The translations under genes were made by a program, and so were the position numbers. Below are positions 25,541 to 37,227 of a DNA stretch of 64,000 nucleotides, in pieces. Each line of letters starts with the position of its first letter. Within the stretch, counting starts at the first letter, position 1. Under the pieces are notes generated by a model that was not told the origin of the DNA, did not search any database, and saw nothing but the letters and a program-made list of their open reading frames with translations. Origin of the DNA: Istiophorus platypterus (Eukaryota; Chordata; Actinopteri; Istiophoriformes; Istiophoridae). The stretch lies in the NCBI GenBank assembly GCA_016859345.1, contig CM029120.1:5717501-5781500 (forward strand), in the 5' to 3' direction.

Positions 25541-27200
25541 TTAGGCTCTAAACCTGCATTGATTCATATTTGCCATTTGGGAGCAACAGAACAAGCTGTG
25601 GGCACAAAACGGATGTACTGTCACCCAATGAAGTTATTACGGTAAGTGTGTTGACAAACAGTTGCCAATTTAGCTCTCTTTTAACTCTGTTTTTGGTCTC
25701 CTCAACTGCCTACTGCTGTGGTAGACATCACTGATAAGAGCAGCGAGAGTCAACCACAAAAAAGGAAAGGAGGGGGCCCTAAAAACAAAACAATTAGCTG
25801 AAAGATGCTAAAAAACCCCCAAAACAACGTGGGAGCTGAGGAGATCTGCGGTGTCGGCCGATAATTCTCTGATGGCTCATCACTGCAAGCAAGACGATTT
25901 CAAAATAAATTTTTAATCTGTCTTTAATCTGATTTTAATCCATTTTTAGTGCTGTTTTGACCGAGGAAACGTTTTGAAAGCTTTGGGTGCACGCTGCCAA
26001 AACGGTCTCGCTTTGTTTTAACGGGCCAAGCGACGATGCGTCCAATGCTAGAAGTGAAACGAGCTGATGAGATTTTAATCGGCCCCTGGAGATACTGGTA
26101 GCGGACCAAGAGGAAGTCGGTGGCCTGTTACATGTGACTCAGCCATTTCTGCTGATGAGTGATAACTTTCTTTTTTTTCCTTTTAATTTCTTATTAGTTG
26201 TTCTTATCTTGATGACATTTAGTCTGCTCTCCGTCACCCTGAAGTCTGTTTAGACTAAAACACCCGCCGAAGAGGACACTATGCCCTCGGACTAAACATT
26301 AACACTGACACGGGACCGGCCAAGGCCGGTTCAGCCGCGCTGCACCGAAGCCAACATTTTCCTCCAGTGAGTAAATGTGGCGCTGAGTCGAACAAAAAAA
26401 AGAAAAGAAAAAGAAGAAGAAGAAAATGTCACCGTCAACTCCACGTGTCTTCCAGTTAACGTGAGTTTAACTCAGGGGGACACGTGCCGATGAACTCGCC
26501 AGCGCCGAAGATGCGCATGGAATATTTGCATGGTGGTGCTTTTGGCCCCCGGGGGGCCCCACTGGGGTGGGGGGGGATTCCTCGAACACAAAAGCTGCGT
26601 TTCATTTCCCACCAATTTTCACAACCTTTATTCATCCAAAGAAGATTAAGTCCTTGCTGTGCTATTTGGTAGTAGCCGATAATATGCAGCTAAGTACATG
26701 AACGCATCCTTGACACCACAAATTCGGGTTAAACCAGGCTATTTACAGTAATCTGGTGTTTACGTCTACATTTTATCAGTTGTATAATATCCGTCCGACT
26801 GCCGCAGGCCTCGACTTTTGACTGGAGTCCCCTGTCACAGCCTTGTCCCTTCAGTCAGTTCAAGTGAACCAGCTAAATACAATGAAAACAATACCATATT
26901 AAAGTGTATTGTACTTTACAGGGTTTTCAGGTTGTTTTTGGACACAGAACATGCACAGGCCGTCATAAAGAAACCTATTTCATGCTCCCGATGTCCTTCT
27001 GCAGAAAGGCAGTGGATTCAGATGTGAGCTGAACAGTAACATCAACACAGGGCCCTTAAAATCAAATAGTGTCTGGAGGGAGTCGGGGGGGGGGTAATAG
27101 AAGGAGACCGAAAGCAGGCAATCAGGCATGGTGCTGGGCACTGAGGCATGAGGAAAGTCAGCTGGAGGAAAAAATTGATCAGCCTGCAGAGCCACAAAGC
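25541..27200. other. Interval without recognised gene
   Basis: It contains an AAAG/AAGA run (26395-26425) and a poly-G patch (26550-26577). No exon is recognised. Confidence 0.5.
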
Positions 27201-27206
27201 ATCTCA

Positions 27207-27232
27207 AATGTGTGTGTGTGTGTGTGTGTGTA

Positions 27233-27282
<50 letters not shown>
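27207..27282. repeat. (TG)n microsatellite, interrupted
   Basis: TG units with TA and TT interruptions. Confidence 0.95.
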
Positions 27283-27285
<3 letters not shown>

Positions 27286-27869
27286 AGGCGACCGCCCTTT
27301 CCTGCCCTGCCCTGTCTGTCCTCCAGGACGTGCTGCATCAGCAAGATCAGGGGGTTTCTGGATTTCTGGCTGTATTACATAAGGCCCTGGGACTTAACAT
27401 TCAGAGAACATGGCAGGGAGAGTCATCCGAAGACAGTCGGGGACAGTGCGAGACGGAGCGACGGGGTTCATGACTTTGTTTTCTTTTTTAAGCTGTGGGC
27501 TCTATGATTAATTATTTATTGAGCTTTTCCAAAAAATAAAAAGGGGAGGGGGGTGGAGGAGTGGCCTCAGTTCGAAATGCGGATCGTTCAGCCAAACGCG
27601 AAACTGAGGAATTTCCAAAAAGGTTGAGACAAAGACGGGAGACGGGAGACGGAAGACTCCCGACGCATGATCAAGAATGTTCCTGGGACACTACCAGGGC
27701 GGAGAGGGCCGTAAAGTCCGAGGTAAAACCGGTTCTATAACCAACACATGGTCTGAAGCAAAGCTCCACCATCCCCCTTTAATTAATCAGGTGATGAGCT
27801 CTGGTCCTTAATTCCCTGTTTAGGTTTAACTAGATCATATTCCAGCCCAGAACACAAAGCTCTATGGTC

Positions 27870-28705
27870 GACCGTGCCGGTAAGTCGGGCCACCTCTTTG
27901 GTCCGGAATATATCGGAATAACGGATGGACTGGCATGGAATTCTGTACAGACGTCCACGGTCCCCAGAGGATGAACCGTAATGAATCCGACGATACCCTG
28001 CGTCTTCATCCGGCGCCATCACTGGCCACAATATCTGTACCGGTTCACTGAAACATCTGCTGAATGGACTGGCACAAAGTTTTGATCCGGAGTGAAATTA
28101 TCTTGATAGCTTTTGGAATGCGTTGCCGTGTAATTCGGAACGGATATTTATTGTTCCCAGAGGATGAAGCCAAACCACTCTTTTGATCCACTTGATTACT
28201 ATATCGTAAACAAGCTTTTCCACTTATCCGGCATCTAAACCTTTACCAGATGGACTGGCGCAAAAATAGGCGCAGAAGTTCTCGGTTACAAGGTCGTGGA
28301 AACCACTGACCTCGCTGATCCTGTGATTTTTAGAATATTTTTGTGGTTTAGAGCGAAACATCTCAACAACTATTGCACTGCCACAGAACACGTTCGTGTT
28401 TCCCTCACGATGAATTGTGAAAAACTTTGGTGACACCATAACGTTTCCTCTAGCGCTGTCGTCAGAACAAATGTTGGTACTTTGGTTTACTACCAAAATA
28501 ATGAACTTTCCGTCAGCCTGAGCTTTACTTTGTGTTCGGTGCTAATTGTCAAGTGATAGCTGCTAAACTATAGTGGTGAACTTGGTAAAAAATTCACATC
28601 TGCCAGACATCTTTGTGTTGCTGGCGCTAGCTTTCGGCTCAGAGCGCCACCGAGCACAGCGTCACGGGGCTGCCGGCGTCGCCGTGGACTCGAGAGTCTC
28701 TTTCA
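27870..28705. repeat. Mosaic dispersed repeat family D, longest copy
   Basis: The word 'atggactggc' recurs at 27924, 28063 and 28250, with 'ccccagaggatgaa' or 'cccagaggatgaa' after the first two. Then follow 'acgtttcctctagcgctgtc', 'gtgctaattgtcaa' and 'cagagcgccaccgagcacag'. This is an internally duplicated repeat. Confidence 0.7.
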
Positions 28706-30275
28706 AACTCCCAAACATTGGTACAGTACAGGCACCGAGTGCAGGACAACAAGGACAACAAGGACAACAAGGGGAACATGAAACAATGAGAGGCTTTAAC
28801 TGCCCTCTCATTCATCCTACTCTAAATTCCCGCAGTGTGAGCAACGCAGGCGGCCGGGGGACAAAAGAGCGAGTGTCTCGCTCTTGCTCAAAGCGACGTC
28901 TCAGCACTCCAACAGGCCCAAATATGACAGCCTACTGGGTCCAGCTGCCACTCCAAGGGGCCCGTTCAATCCCGGCTCTGTCTCCGTGGCTGCCCCCCCC
29001 CGCCCCTCGCCCTCGTGCAGAACCCCGAGCGATGCCCGCTCCGGAAAATGCCGACACGCAACGTGGCCCCTCGCCCCCGAGGGCTTAGGTGGCACCCTCG
29101 CCGAACGTGGCTGGTTTTGCAGGCGGTTCGGGGGGGGGGGGGGGGATGAAAAGGGTGCAACCTCAAGGTGTTCATTCAAATGCCTCTCACGACATGGGGC
29201 AGAACTTAAAGGCGCATTTCGCGCTCACACTAAAGAAATGTCAGTCAGACACTGGGGCTGCCCGCCAAGGAGGACGCTCCTGGTTTACCCCTCGAGGGCC
29301 TCAAATCCTGGCTTATCCCTGCCGGTTCTTTCTTAAACGCCGCGGAGTTACAAGCGTCTGAACCTGATATCAGAGCGTCCAAAACCGCAGGCAGTTATCA
29401 TTCAACCGCCCTCGGAGTTAGGTGATTAAAGCCGCTCCCTCGCCTACGACAGGTGATTAGCGAGGCATCTGAGCGCGGAGTCGCACATCCCCTGACGTGA
29501 CGTGAGAGGCATTGCCGAGGCAGCACTTCCATAAGCCTCCCGGCCTAATAGCCTTGGGCTTCAGAGAGCTCCAGGCCACAGCGAGGAGGAGGTTCACGGA
29601 GGCGTGGAGGAAAATTATAGGCTAAAAAAAAAATCGAAAAAAAAAAATAAAAAAAAAAAAAATCAGGGAGAACATGGTGTAACGTCTCAGAATTAAAAAA
29701 AAATTAAGAAAGAAACTCGGTTCCTTGTTACGTGCAGCGGATTTCGTTGAGTTACAACGGCGATGAATCCACGCAAGGTTAAAAAAGATTCCCCTGCACA
29801 TCACCGATCGCCTCTAAACTCTCGTGGCGACAACAAAATGGCGCGGTTTGCTACATGGCTCCACAAGGGTGGGAAGATTTTCCTCGTCCTCTCCACTTTC
29901 GACCCATGTTGCACGGAATATGGAGCAAACTCCCATCTGCAGGGTTCTCTTGAGAAGTGTCGGGAAGCCCCACCCCCCCAGAAAAGCCAGTAGTCAAATT
30001 TATCTTATTCTGTTCGCTGGGTCAAGAGCAGACAGCGACGCTGGAGATTTTCCCATGTCAGACCGTACCGGCGTCATCGGGTTACTCCGCTATCCGGCTG
30101 CTAGAGTCCCACTTGTCGATGAAGGCTAATCTGAATGTCTCGCTCATTCCGTTTTCGAGATATTCAGCAAATGTTCAGTCCTCACTCAGCCATGACCCGA
30201 GGGTTTGCACTTGCTTACTTATAAGGAAACGGTTCCAAACTGTGGGAAACGAGCCCAGCTATCGTTTCTTGCCAA
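28706..30275. other. Interval without recognised gene
   Basis: It includes a 9-bp GGACAACAA triplication (28743-28772), a poly-G run at 29129-29143 and poly-A runs at 29620-29705. No exon is recognised. Confidence 0.5.
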
Positions 30276-30660
30276 GAGAAAAAATAAAATTAAATCAAAA
30301 ATCGATACCCACTCTCATATCGTTCAGTTAAATATGAAGCGGGAGGGAGTTAGCTCAGCTTCGCACTAAAACTGGAAACAGGGAGAAACCGCTTGCCTGG
30401 CTTTCTCCAGCACCTCTGAAGGTCATGAATCAACACGTCATATCTTGACGTGGGGGTGGAGGGAGGTGGGGGGAGTGTGGGTGGGGGGGTTATGTGCTGG
30501 ACTATTTCTTGGCCGGGCGGAGTGATCTAGTGGAGTTAGCTTTCCGAGGCGCTATTTCCCGCCCGTTTCCGGTCTTTATGCTGAGCTAAGGTAATCCCCC
30601 TGCTGGCTTCCGCTTCGTATTCAAACAGGAAGACACCAGACGGGCATAAAACTCCTGAGC
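30275..30660. repeat. Foldback repeat family B copy
   Basis: The left arm has 'aaatcgatacccactctca', 'gttaaatatgaagcggga' and 'aaaactggaaacagggagaa'. The centre has 'gggttatgtgctggactatt' and 'tcttggccggg'. The right arm has 'tccggtctttatgctgagct' and 'ctgctggcttccgcttcgta'. Confidence 0.8.
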
Positions 30661-30879
30661 TAACTGTCGGTGAGAAAGCTAATTAGCATGATCACCGAAA
30701 TGAAAGTTGAGTTATTCAACCATTTAAAAATGGCCTTACAGCATTTATAAGGGCTGCTGCTGCCACAAATACACTCAGAAATACTCCAACATATCTCAAG
30801 ATCATTTCTAACATCTCTTCTTTTTAATTTCTCCTTTCCAGACCGAGGAGTTAGTCGTCCGCCGACTCCCTCCCAGCTC

Positions 30880-31090
30880 TCTGAAGAGAGGCAGGGGCCG
30901 GTGCGTTGAGACACCCCCCGAGAGGCCGATCGTTGACGCCCGCTTAGCAGGGCGGGCCCCTCCAGTCTGACGGACAGCGGTCGATGGAGAGCGGCGGCCA
31001 TCTTGACCCACGGGGCGGGGGGGGCTCCTCCGGGGGCCTCCGCTCGGACAAACTCGCCGCGTTGGCAGGCGAGGCGTCAAACAAAGTGAA
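30880..31090. other. Short CpG-rich patch in pacs2 intron 1
   Basis: A GC-rich island of about 200 nt with a GCCATCTTG YY1-like word near 30987. It could be an intronic CpG island; nothing more can be said. Confidence 0.35.
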
Positions 31091-31578
31091 ATGATCCATG
31101 GGGCTAAAGCGGCTTTATGTGAATACCTGCACCTCTGCGTGCTGCTGCTGGCAGAGAGTCGGGGTCACGGGGGACTAAACCCTCACGACCTTTTAGTTAC
31201 AGAAACCTTATTTTTTTTATCCACTTGTCCGCTCAGCTGAGTAACATCGCAGCTACGCTATTCCTGGAAATGAATTAGTCTTATTTCAGCTAAAAGCCAT
31301 GCAATGTAATACCCAACCGAAGGTATTAACTTAAGAGGATAGAGGGGGGCTAAGGAGAGGCAGTCATCAGTTTAAAAACATTTAAAAACAGATATATATA
31401 CAGCCCCATACTCCAGTATTAATTACGGATCCTCCTCTTTTTTTGTTTTTTACACAGATGATGACTCAAGTCTAACAGCACAGTTTAGTCTAGTGGAGTT
31501 TAAAACCCTCAAACTCCCTCGTTTCTGTCATTACAAAATACTCAGAAATGCACATTCACCCGTGAGAGTGAAAATAAA

Positions 31579-31711
31579 AAATATATATATATATATATAT
31601 ATATACCGGACATTTGTCAGATTTCAACATGATGCGAAAGAGCTTGGATCAGGTCTGCAGACTCACGACCCAAAAAATAAATAAATAAATAAATAAATCA
31701 ATAAATCAATA
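31579..31711. repeat. (TA)n and (AAAT)n microsatellites
   Basis: (TA)13 at 31579-31604 and an AAAT/AATC run at 31673-31711. Confidence 0.9.
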
Positions 31712-31834
31712 GTTTTCCTCTGGGCTATTTTTTCTGGCAACTTCCACTTTCAGCAACGTTTCTGCAGCTGGAGAGAGAGCGAACAGTAGTTTTACCAACA
31801 TTACATGTAGGTGCAAGGTTACTGCAACTCGGCA

Positions 31835-31925
31835 ACGGCGAAAGCCGCAAATACAATTGAACGTACAGCGTTTCGGGTCCAGTTGGACCTTCGTCAGGTC
31901 CGAGTGTTTAAAAAGATTCTTTAAA
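31835..31925. repeat. Possible retroelement 3' remnant
   Basis: The word 'cagcgtttcgggtcc' + 'agttggaccttcgtcagg' reads on the minus strand as 'gacgaaggtccaactggacc' then 'cgaaacg'. This word is frequent near 3' ends of transposable elements in fish. The assignment is from memory and weak. Confidence 0.3.
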
Positions 31926-32789
31926 AAATGGATGCCGCTCACAAGACGGTGTCCTTGAATCAGACTCCTTCCCTCACATCTGTTTTTTGAGGGTTTTTTC
32001 TTCTCAAAATTACATCATAAAACAGACGTAGACACATTAAATCCCACATTTGTTTGTATTTTATAAACTATGTCTGGTCCTTGGCAATGTAACCTGCGTC
32101 TCACCGGGAATAATGAAGGCAACCTTCTTTTTTTTTTTTTTTTAATAGGTTATTCCAGTGCAGCTCTTGCCACAACTTCAGGAAAGATATGCGACTGTAA
32201 CGGAACTACACAGGAGGAGATACTCCCGGCTGATTATTCGGCTAGTCCATCAACAGCAACACATATTTGGCAAACGCCGTGCGCCAAACTTTTGCTGAGT
32301 CCAGCCTCTTCAATGTGAAGATTCCCCCCCCCCTTTGTTTAATACTATAATAAAATGAATGCCCTTGGATTTTGGCTCTTTAATCTGATTTTAAAAAAAA
32401 AAACCCACACGTTTCCAATTATTTCTTATATTTTAAAGACCAACAGAAAAATCCAATAAATAAAAATAATAGCCGGTTGCAGCCCAGTGATTGATGACAC
32501 CATATCCAGCTCCTGAGCTCATGTGTTAATAGAACCTTCTGCATGACAATTGATGGAGGCAGGAGATACAGTTAGAAGATGGAGGGGGGGGGGGGCAAAG
32601 TGGACCACAGGTCTGGATCCGTTCTAAGTGATCGTATAATAAAATATCAGACTGTGGCACTAAAGACCTGCAGGGTGAACCCAGCCTCTGGGCCTCTGGG
32701 TCTCTGGGAGCGGGGGTGGTGGTGGTGGGGGGGTCGTCCCGGGAGCCCGGGGGTCTCCACGGCGCTGGTTGTCCGTCGTGGCGGGTGGT

Positions 32790-32814
32790 TTGGGTTGGGT
32801 TGGGTTGGGTTGGG
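32790..32814. repeat. (TTGGG)5 tract
   Basis: Five perfect TTGGG units on the plus strand, able in principle to form a G-quadruplex. It lies in the first part of pacs2 intron 1, where the sense RNA would be C-rich. Confidence 0.9.
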
Positions 32815-33229
32815 TGATTTAACGGGCATCTTCCGACACGAAGTGTGCACCTGCGGACCGCACGCACACCTCTGCGCCCCCCCCCCCCCGACCCCCTACC
32901 CCCGTTTCTCGGTGCCGCACTCATGCGTCCGGTGCATTTGTTTGCGAGTTTGTTTTCCGCCTCTCTCTCTCTCTTTCCTTAAATTTACCACAACATCAGT
33001 GCAGTGCGGATAGCAAAGCGAGGATTTACCCCCCCCCCCCCAGCCTCCTCGTCGCAGGGCCTGCGTGGGCATCCACCCGGGCACAGCCGGGATCCAGCCT
33101 AGCCGGGCGGCGAGCCGCCGGTGCCGCGGTAACGTTAGCAAATCCCTCAAAATGACTGTGCGGGCTGCGGCGACCGGGGCGCGTCGGAGGCGCCGGCTCC
33201 AAAGTTTAAAGGGGCGAGGGCGGACTAAC

Positions 33230-33348
33230 CTCGGGATGCAGTTCGGGGAGGATCCGTCTATCTCCCAGGTCGCGAACAGGTTCATGGGCACCGGTCGGTT
33301 GAGAGCCCCGCTCCCGGGGAAGCTCAGGCGGCCGCTTCTCTCCGCCAT
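33230..33348 (-). CDS. pacs2: Phosphofurin acidic cluster sorting protein 2, first coding exon (partial gene)
   Basis: The minus-strand exon encodes 39 complete codons plus 2 nt, ending at a consensus donor CCGAG|GTTAGT. The peptide starts MAERSGRLSFPGSGALNRP, continues VPMNLFATWEIDGSSPNC and ends IPR. It matches the N-terminus of PACS2 (MAER..., PVPMNLFATWEVDGSSP), including its short leader. PACS1 has a long Gln/Pro/Ser-rich leader instead, so PACS2 is preferred. The phase-2 junction after Pro-(Arg) agrees with the family, where Leu-Cys-Ser-Leu-Thr-Leu follows. MNLFATWE opens the furin-binding region. PACS2 routes acidic-cluster cargo between ER and Golgi and acts at ER-mitochondria contacts. 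I found no second exon in the 33 kb to the left, so the rest of the gene lies outside the window. Confidence 0.88.
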
Positions 33349-33424
33349 GGTCCGGGCTGCGGGTGGGACCGTCCGACGCCGAGCTGGAGGATTTGTAAAC
33401 AGCAGAGCGTTGCGGGTCCTCGGT

Positions 33425-33508
33425 GCGTGTGTGTGTGTGTGTGTGTGTGTGAAGGTGGTGGAGGTGGTGGTGGAGGTGGTGGTGGAGGTGGTGGTGGAGG
33501 GGGGGGCG
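33425..33508. repeat. (TG)n followed by GGT/GGA triplet repeat next to the pacs2 start
   Basis: The plus strand has about 13 TG units (33425-33452), then GGTGGAGGTGGT-type units to 33508. The tract begins about 75 nt upstream of the pacs2 ATG. Confidence 0.85.
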
Positions 33509-33689
33509 TCACACGCTCACGTCGGTGCGATGCGGGCGGGCGGCGGAGGACGCGCTCATTTCTCCGTCCTTGTGGAGCCGGGGCCGGGGCGGTGCGGTCC
33601 TCGGTGCCAGGGAGGAGCCGCAGTGGGAGCAGCAGCGAGGGAGTGAGGGAGCGACCGCGGGGCTTGTTGTGCCTACCACGCTGCTCCCG

Positions 33690-34655
33690 GGGTATGAGGG
33701 GTGGTTAGTGCCGGCGGAGCGAGGAGGGGAGGGGAGAGGGGGGGGGGCTGTTTGTACAACAGTACCAATAAAAACATGTTCTTGGTTTCATTGCATTTTT
33801 TAAAAAAATGTTGTTTCAAAAGCTACTACTCACCCAGTGATTAAAAAAAAAACAAAATCCTTTGACGTACCAGATAAAATCTCGGTGCTCAGGAGCCAAA
33901 GTTCTTGCCTCTTGTGATTTAAAATTAAAAACTAGGTCAAGGTCAATTAACAGGATATTTCCAAACTCCAGCTTCTCAAATGTGAAGGTTTGTTGCTTTT
34001 CTCTGGATCAGTGTCTACACGTGATTCAAAGACGCCCCCCGGAGCTCAGGGCGGCTGCGACGGGCATTTTTAAATTATTTTAAGAACCAAACAGTCTTTA
34101 TGGATGATGAAAAATAATTGTTAAGTGCAGTTAAGTGCCACCATGAACGGATGAGATCATAACAGCCTCTTAGCTCCTGTTAACAAATCCACTCTCACCG
34201 GGGGTATAGAGGGTGATTAGTGCCACAGAGCAGTGGGAGGAGCAGGAGGAGCGTTTTCTTGTGTCAAAAATGTTTCTAAAGACAAATAAAAAAGAGGGGA
34301 GGAGGGGGGTTATTCCTGTTTTGCATCGTATTGCAATTTAAAAAGTACAACTCATCGAATAACATTATAAAAATGTATTTTATTTAACAAAGAACAAAAC
34401 ATAAACAAAACAAAAACCTCGGCATTACTGCCCCTTGCAAATGGGTGTTGGCAAATTAACAGTATGGATGATGGCCAAAGATTGTCCCGCTAATGTTTTA
34501 GCATTAGCGTGAGCCCAGTTGTTTTATTGTTATTTTAATTTTGGATAGGCACTAATCATCTGCCATACCCAGCAGCCAAATGACAAAGCTTTCTCTTCCT
34601 ATTTCTTGGTCAGTCGGTTCTCGCTTGCGGCAGTAACCACCCCTCATACATAACC
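33690..34655. repeat. Small direct plus inverted duplication between pacs2 and srsf5
   Basis: The 21-nt word at 33693-33713 ('tatgaggggtggtta' + 'gtgccg') recurs inverted at 34628-34648 with one mismatch. It recurs directly at 34205-34225 with four mismatches. Weaker direct similarity continues about 510-530 nt apart (33780 with 34310, 33940 with 34455). A family A fragment ('agcttctcaaatgtgaagg') lies at about 33969. Confidence 0.55.
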
Positions 34656-34659
34656 ACCC

Positions 34660-35340
34660 CCATCATATATTATTTTCCCCTCCCAGGTAGAACCAGGCAG
34701 GTGGGGGCAGCCGTGGCCCGCGGTCCGGATCCGGTCTGGCTCGGGACCGACGCCGACCACTTATTGATGCGACACTCGACCAGAGAAGCGCAGGATTTAA
34801 CTTCCGCCCCTTATTTTGCTTCTTTAGTTCCCCGACTTTATTTCCTTTATTGACAATAATAACTTGGAAAACAGCCGCAGCCGCAGCCGCTCCAACGCCA
34901 ACGCGGGCACCTGCCCCGCCGATGCCCCCCGGGGCAGGTGACCGCGGCCCGTAACAACCACACAGGGAAACAAGCGCCACATCGGGGACGAGGGAGCTGA
35001 TATTTATTGGACCAGACCCGGGTCCGTCGCGTCCATTACGCACGGCCGTGCGTCCTCCCGGCCGTCAGCCGCAGCGCGGCGAGGCAGTGCCACCATGCGG
35101 CCGAACCTGCCGGATGAACTCGGTGACCCTTCGTTCTCCCGTTCACTGTTCTGTCTTTTAATCTGTTTAAACTTTTTATTTCATTTATTCATTCATTTAG
35201 AGTTTCGTGACCAGCTCCCTGGCGGACGTGTTCGGCCGATGCTCCCTGGAAGCGCCACGTCCGCCGCCGCGGTTCTTCAGACCGCACCGTGCGCGTTTCA
35301 TGGATCAGCGTGAGCCGACGGATAAAGCCGTTATATTAAT
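34660..35340. promoter_or_regulatory. CpG-rich segment between pacs2 and srsf5
   Basis: A second CpG-dense patch about 1.3-2 kb upstream of the pacs2 first exon. A start codon in good context (gccaccATGc, 35095) opens a plus-strand frame of 72 codons, crossed by a plausible small intron. It could be an upstream pacs2 promoter, a divergent non-coding transcript start, or just CpG-rich DNA. Confidence 0.35.
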
Positions 35341-36087
35341 CCACGGATGACTCGGCCACGAGTATTATTATTTATCAATGGCCGCTCCCTCGTCCCTCTG
35401 CTGATAGTAGCCTCCTCTTGAGCGAACGGAGGAATTTACAGCCTAAATTTTCTAACTCTACTGACAGTTTCTGACATATTGGTGTCACCGATGAGCCATG
35501 TTATAAATCCGCTTCTTTAGGGTCAGGAATGTGTCACGGAGGCGTCAGATTCACCTGGTATCAGATTCCCTTGGATCCTTTCATACTGACCCCAGAGTCC
35601 AGGGAGGATTTATTTTATTACAAGACAGAGAAAGAAAAATCACTGTACTTTTTCATACTGGCTCAAAAACAAATATATATCAAAAAACCCTCAAAACCAA
35701 AAACGTGTAGAGTTGCAGTGCCTCCAGTTAAGATGGCACCACGGTCCAACTATGTACAGTCGATCATCCACCGGCCCTGGATGACAAAAAGTGTTTTCCA
35801 TCCGAGGACATCAGGCAACGATATTTCACCGCTTTTCTTCTAAAAGTCTGCTTTTCACATCCTGTCCTTTCCTGTCTCGCTGTCTATTTTTATTTTAAAA
35901 GCCATTGTGTCCGCATCCCTAGTTACAACTCACATTCGGAACTAATCTATGACCCAGACCCGTTAATGATGATCTTCATTTTGTTTTATGATATAAAAAC
36001 AGAGGTTAAACTACAGTTAACATTAGATTTCCGGGCTTTAATTGATAGGTATTATTCAACCAGACTTTGTGTATATAAATCAAAAAC
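35341..36087. other. Intergenic between srsf5 3' end and CpG patch
   Basis: AT-rich. A 104-codon plus-strand frame at 35529-35843 has no recognisable domain. No repeat is identified. Confidence 0.6.
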
Positions 36088-36093
36088 TTTATT
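36088..36093 (-). terminator. Candidate polyadenylation signal of srsf5 (distal)
   Basis: The second minus-strand AATAAA, about 240 nt beyond the proximal one. Alternative polyadenylation is possible but unproven. Confidence 0.4.
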
Positions 36094-36327
36094 TGTGACT
36101 GTACCTGGGCTTAAGTTACATGACACATTGTAATTGATAGGGAGACAGAAACAATTTTGTCTGACAGATTCAACAGTTTGTGACAGCTCCATTCAGTTCA
36201 ACTGCAGAGACTTGATTTAATATGCATGAGTCTCTCAACCCGCATTCACTAAATATAATTTTTTTTTTTTAATAAGTAATTGTTCTTTCTGAACATTACT
36301 AAAAAGAAATGAGAATATGCAGTGAGT

Positions 36328-36333
36328 TTTATT
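36328..36333 (-). terminator. Candidate polyadenylation signal of srsf5 (proximal)
   Basis: AATAAA on the minus strand about 0.9 kb after the stop. A second AATAAA lies at 36088-36093. Either gives a 3'UTR of roughly 0.9-1.15 kb. The A-rich 3'UTR sense sequence has many T-rich runs. Confidence 0.45.
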
Positions 36334-37227
36334 AGTATGAAATCAATAAACTTATTTCTTCCTGCTGAAACAAACACACTTGTGTTCAGACCCGCTACAC
36401 CACACAAGTGAGGGATTGGAGATAAAGTAAGTAAAAGCAAAAGAAAATTAATCACCAACACAAGACAAGGTCGTGATACAGCAGTGTAAAAAAAAAAACA
36501 AAACAAAAACCAAAAAACAAAACGTTAAAAACAAAAAATTAGAGAAAGTCAAAATTACTGCCAGATTCCGTTATCGTTACCAAAAAAAAAAGAAGAAGCT
36601 GAAATATATCACCAACTGAGATGTTTGCATTTTCATGTTCACATACAAATCAGGGCGGCGAATGCAACACGTGTAGAGGCACCTATTACGGCGCCTCGTC
36701 AGAAGCAGAATCACAGTTTCACGGCAAGGCCAGGAGCTTGCCTTACAAACCGAGACACACTCGTCAACATTTAGGGGAACCAAGACCTTTCCCGCCGAAC
36801 CTTGAACACTCAGGCAGAGCACAGCGGAGCAGGTGGAGCCAGAACATGGCAGAGAGCTACAACAGGCCGAAGGACTGTGATCATCACCGATCTAATGGTT
36901 TCCTGTCACTCGCTATTTCATCAAAACACGAAGGGTTTGTTAAAAGAGGGAAATGTATAAATCATGAAGTAATAGTAAAACAAAAGTGTTTTTCCCTGTG
37001 GAAGCACATCCAATCTAACAAAAACGAAAACAAAAGAGGAAATCAAAAGTCAAAGTGGGCACATGAACAACTGAAGATCTCGATTCAAAAGAAGCCACGA
37101 AAAAAGGCAATTCCCTCACCTTCATTTAAAAAAAACGAAAACAAAACAACACAAAAATCACATGTCACCATACAGGCCTATGGTGAGCAACTACCAGTCT
37201 GTTTAACGGCCTACAGGCGGATCTAAC

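Larger units (their letters stand above)
32560..33760 (-). promoter_or_regulatory. CpG-rich promoter and 5'UTR region of pacs2
   Basis: CpG-dense sequence flanks the first exon on both sides. Just upstream of the start, the sense strand would carry (CA)n and CCACCT-type repeats (33425-33508), probably in the 5'UTR or core promoter. A (TTGGG)5 tract (32790-32814) lies in the start of the intron. Confidence 0.6.

Noticed and set aside
28573..29088. 171-codon plus-strand reading frame
   Set aside because: Its first part is mosaic repeat family D and its middle is a GGACAACAA triplication. It has no domain and a low-complexity Pro/Arg tail.
34663..35043. 126-codon minus-strand frame in CpG-rich DNA
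   Set aside because: No domain; Ala/Gly/Arg composition is typical of CpG-rich DNA read in an open frame. It may be part of an upstream non-coding exon, but nothing supports coding.
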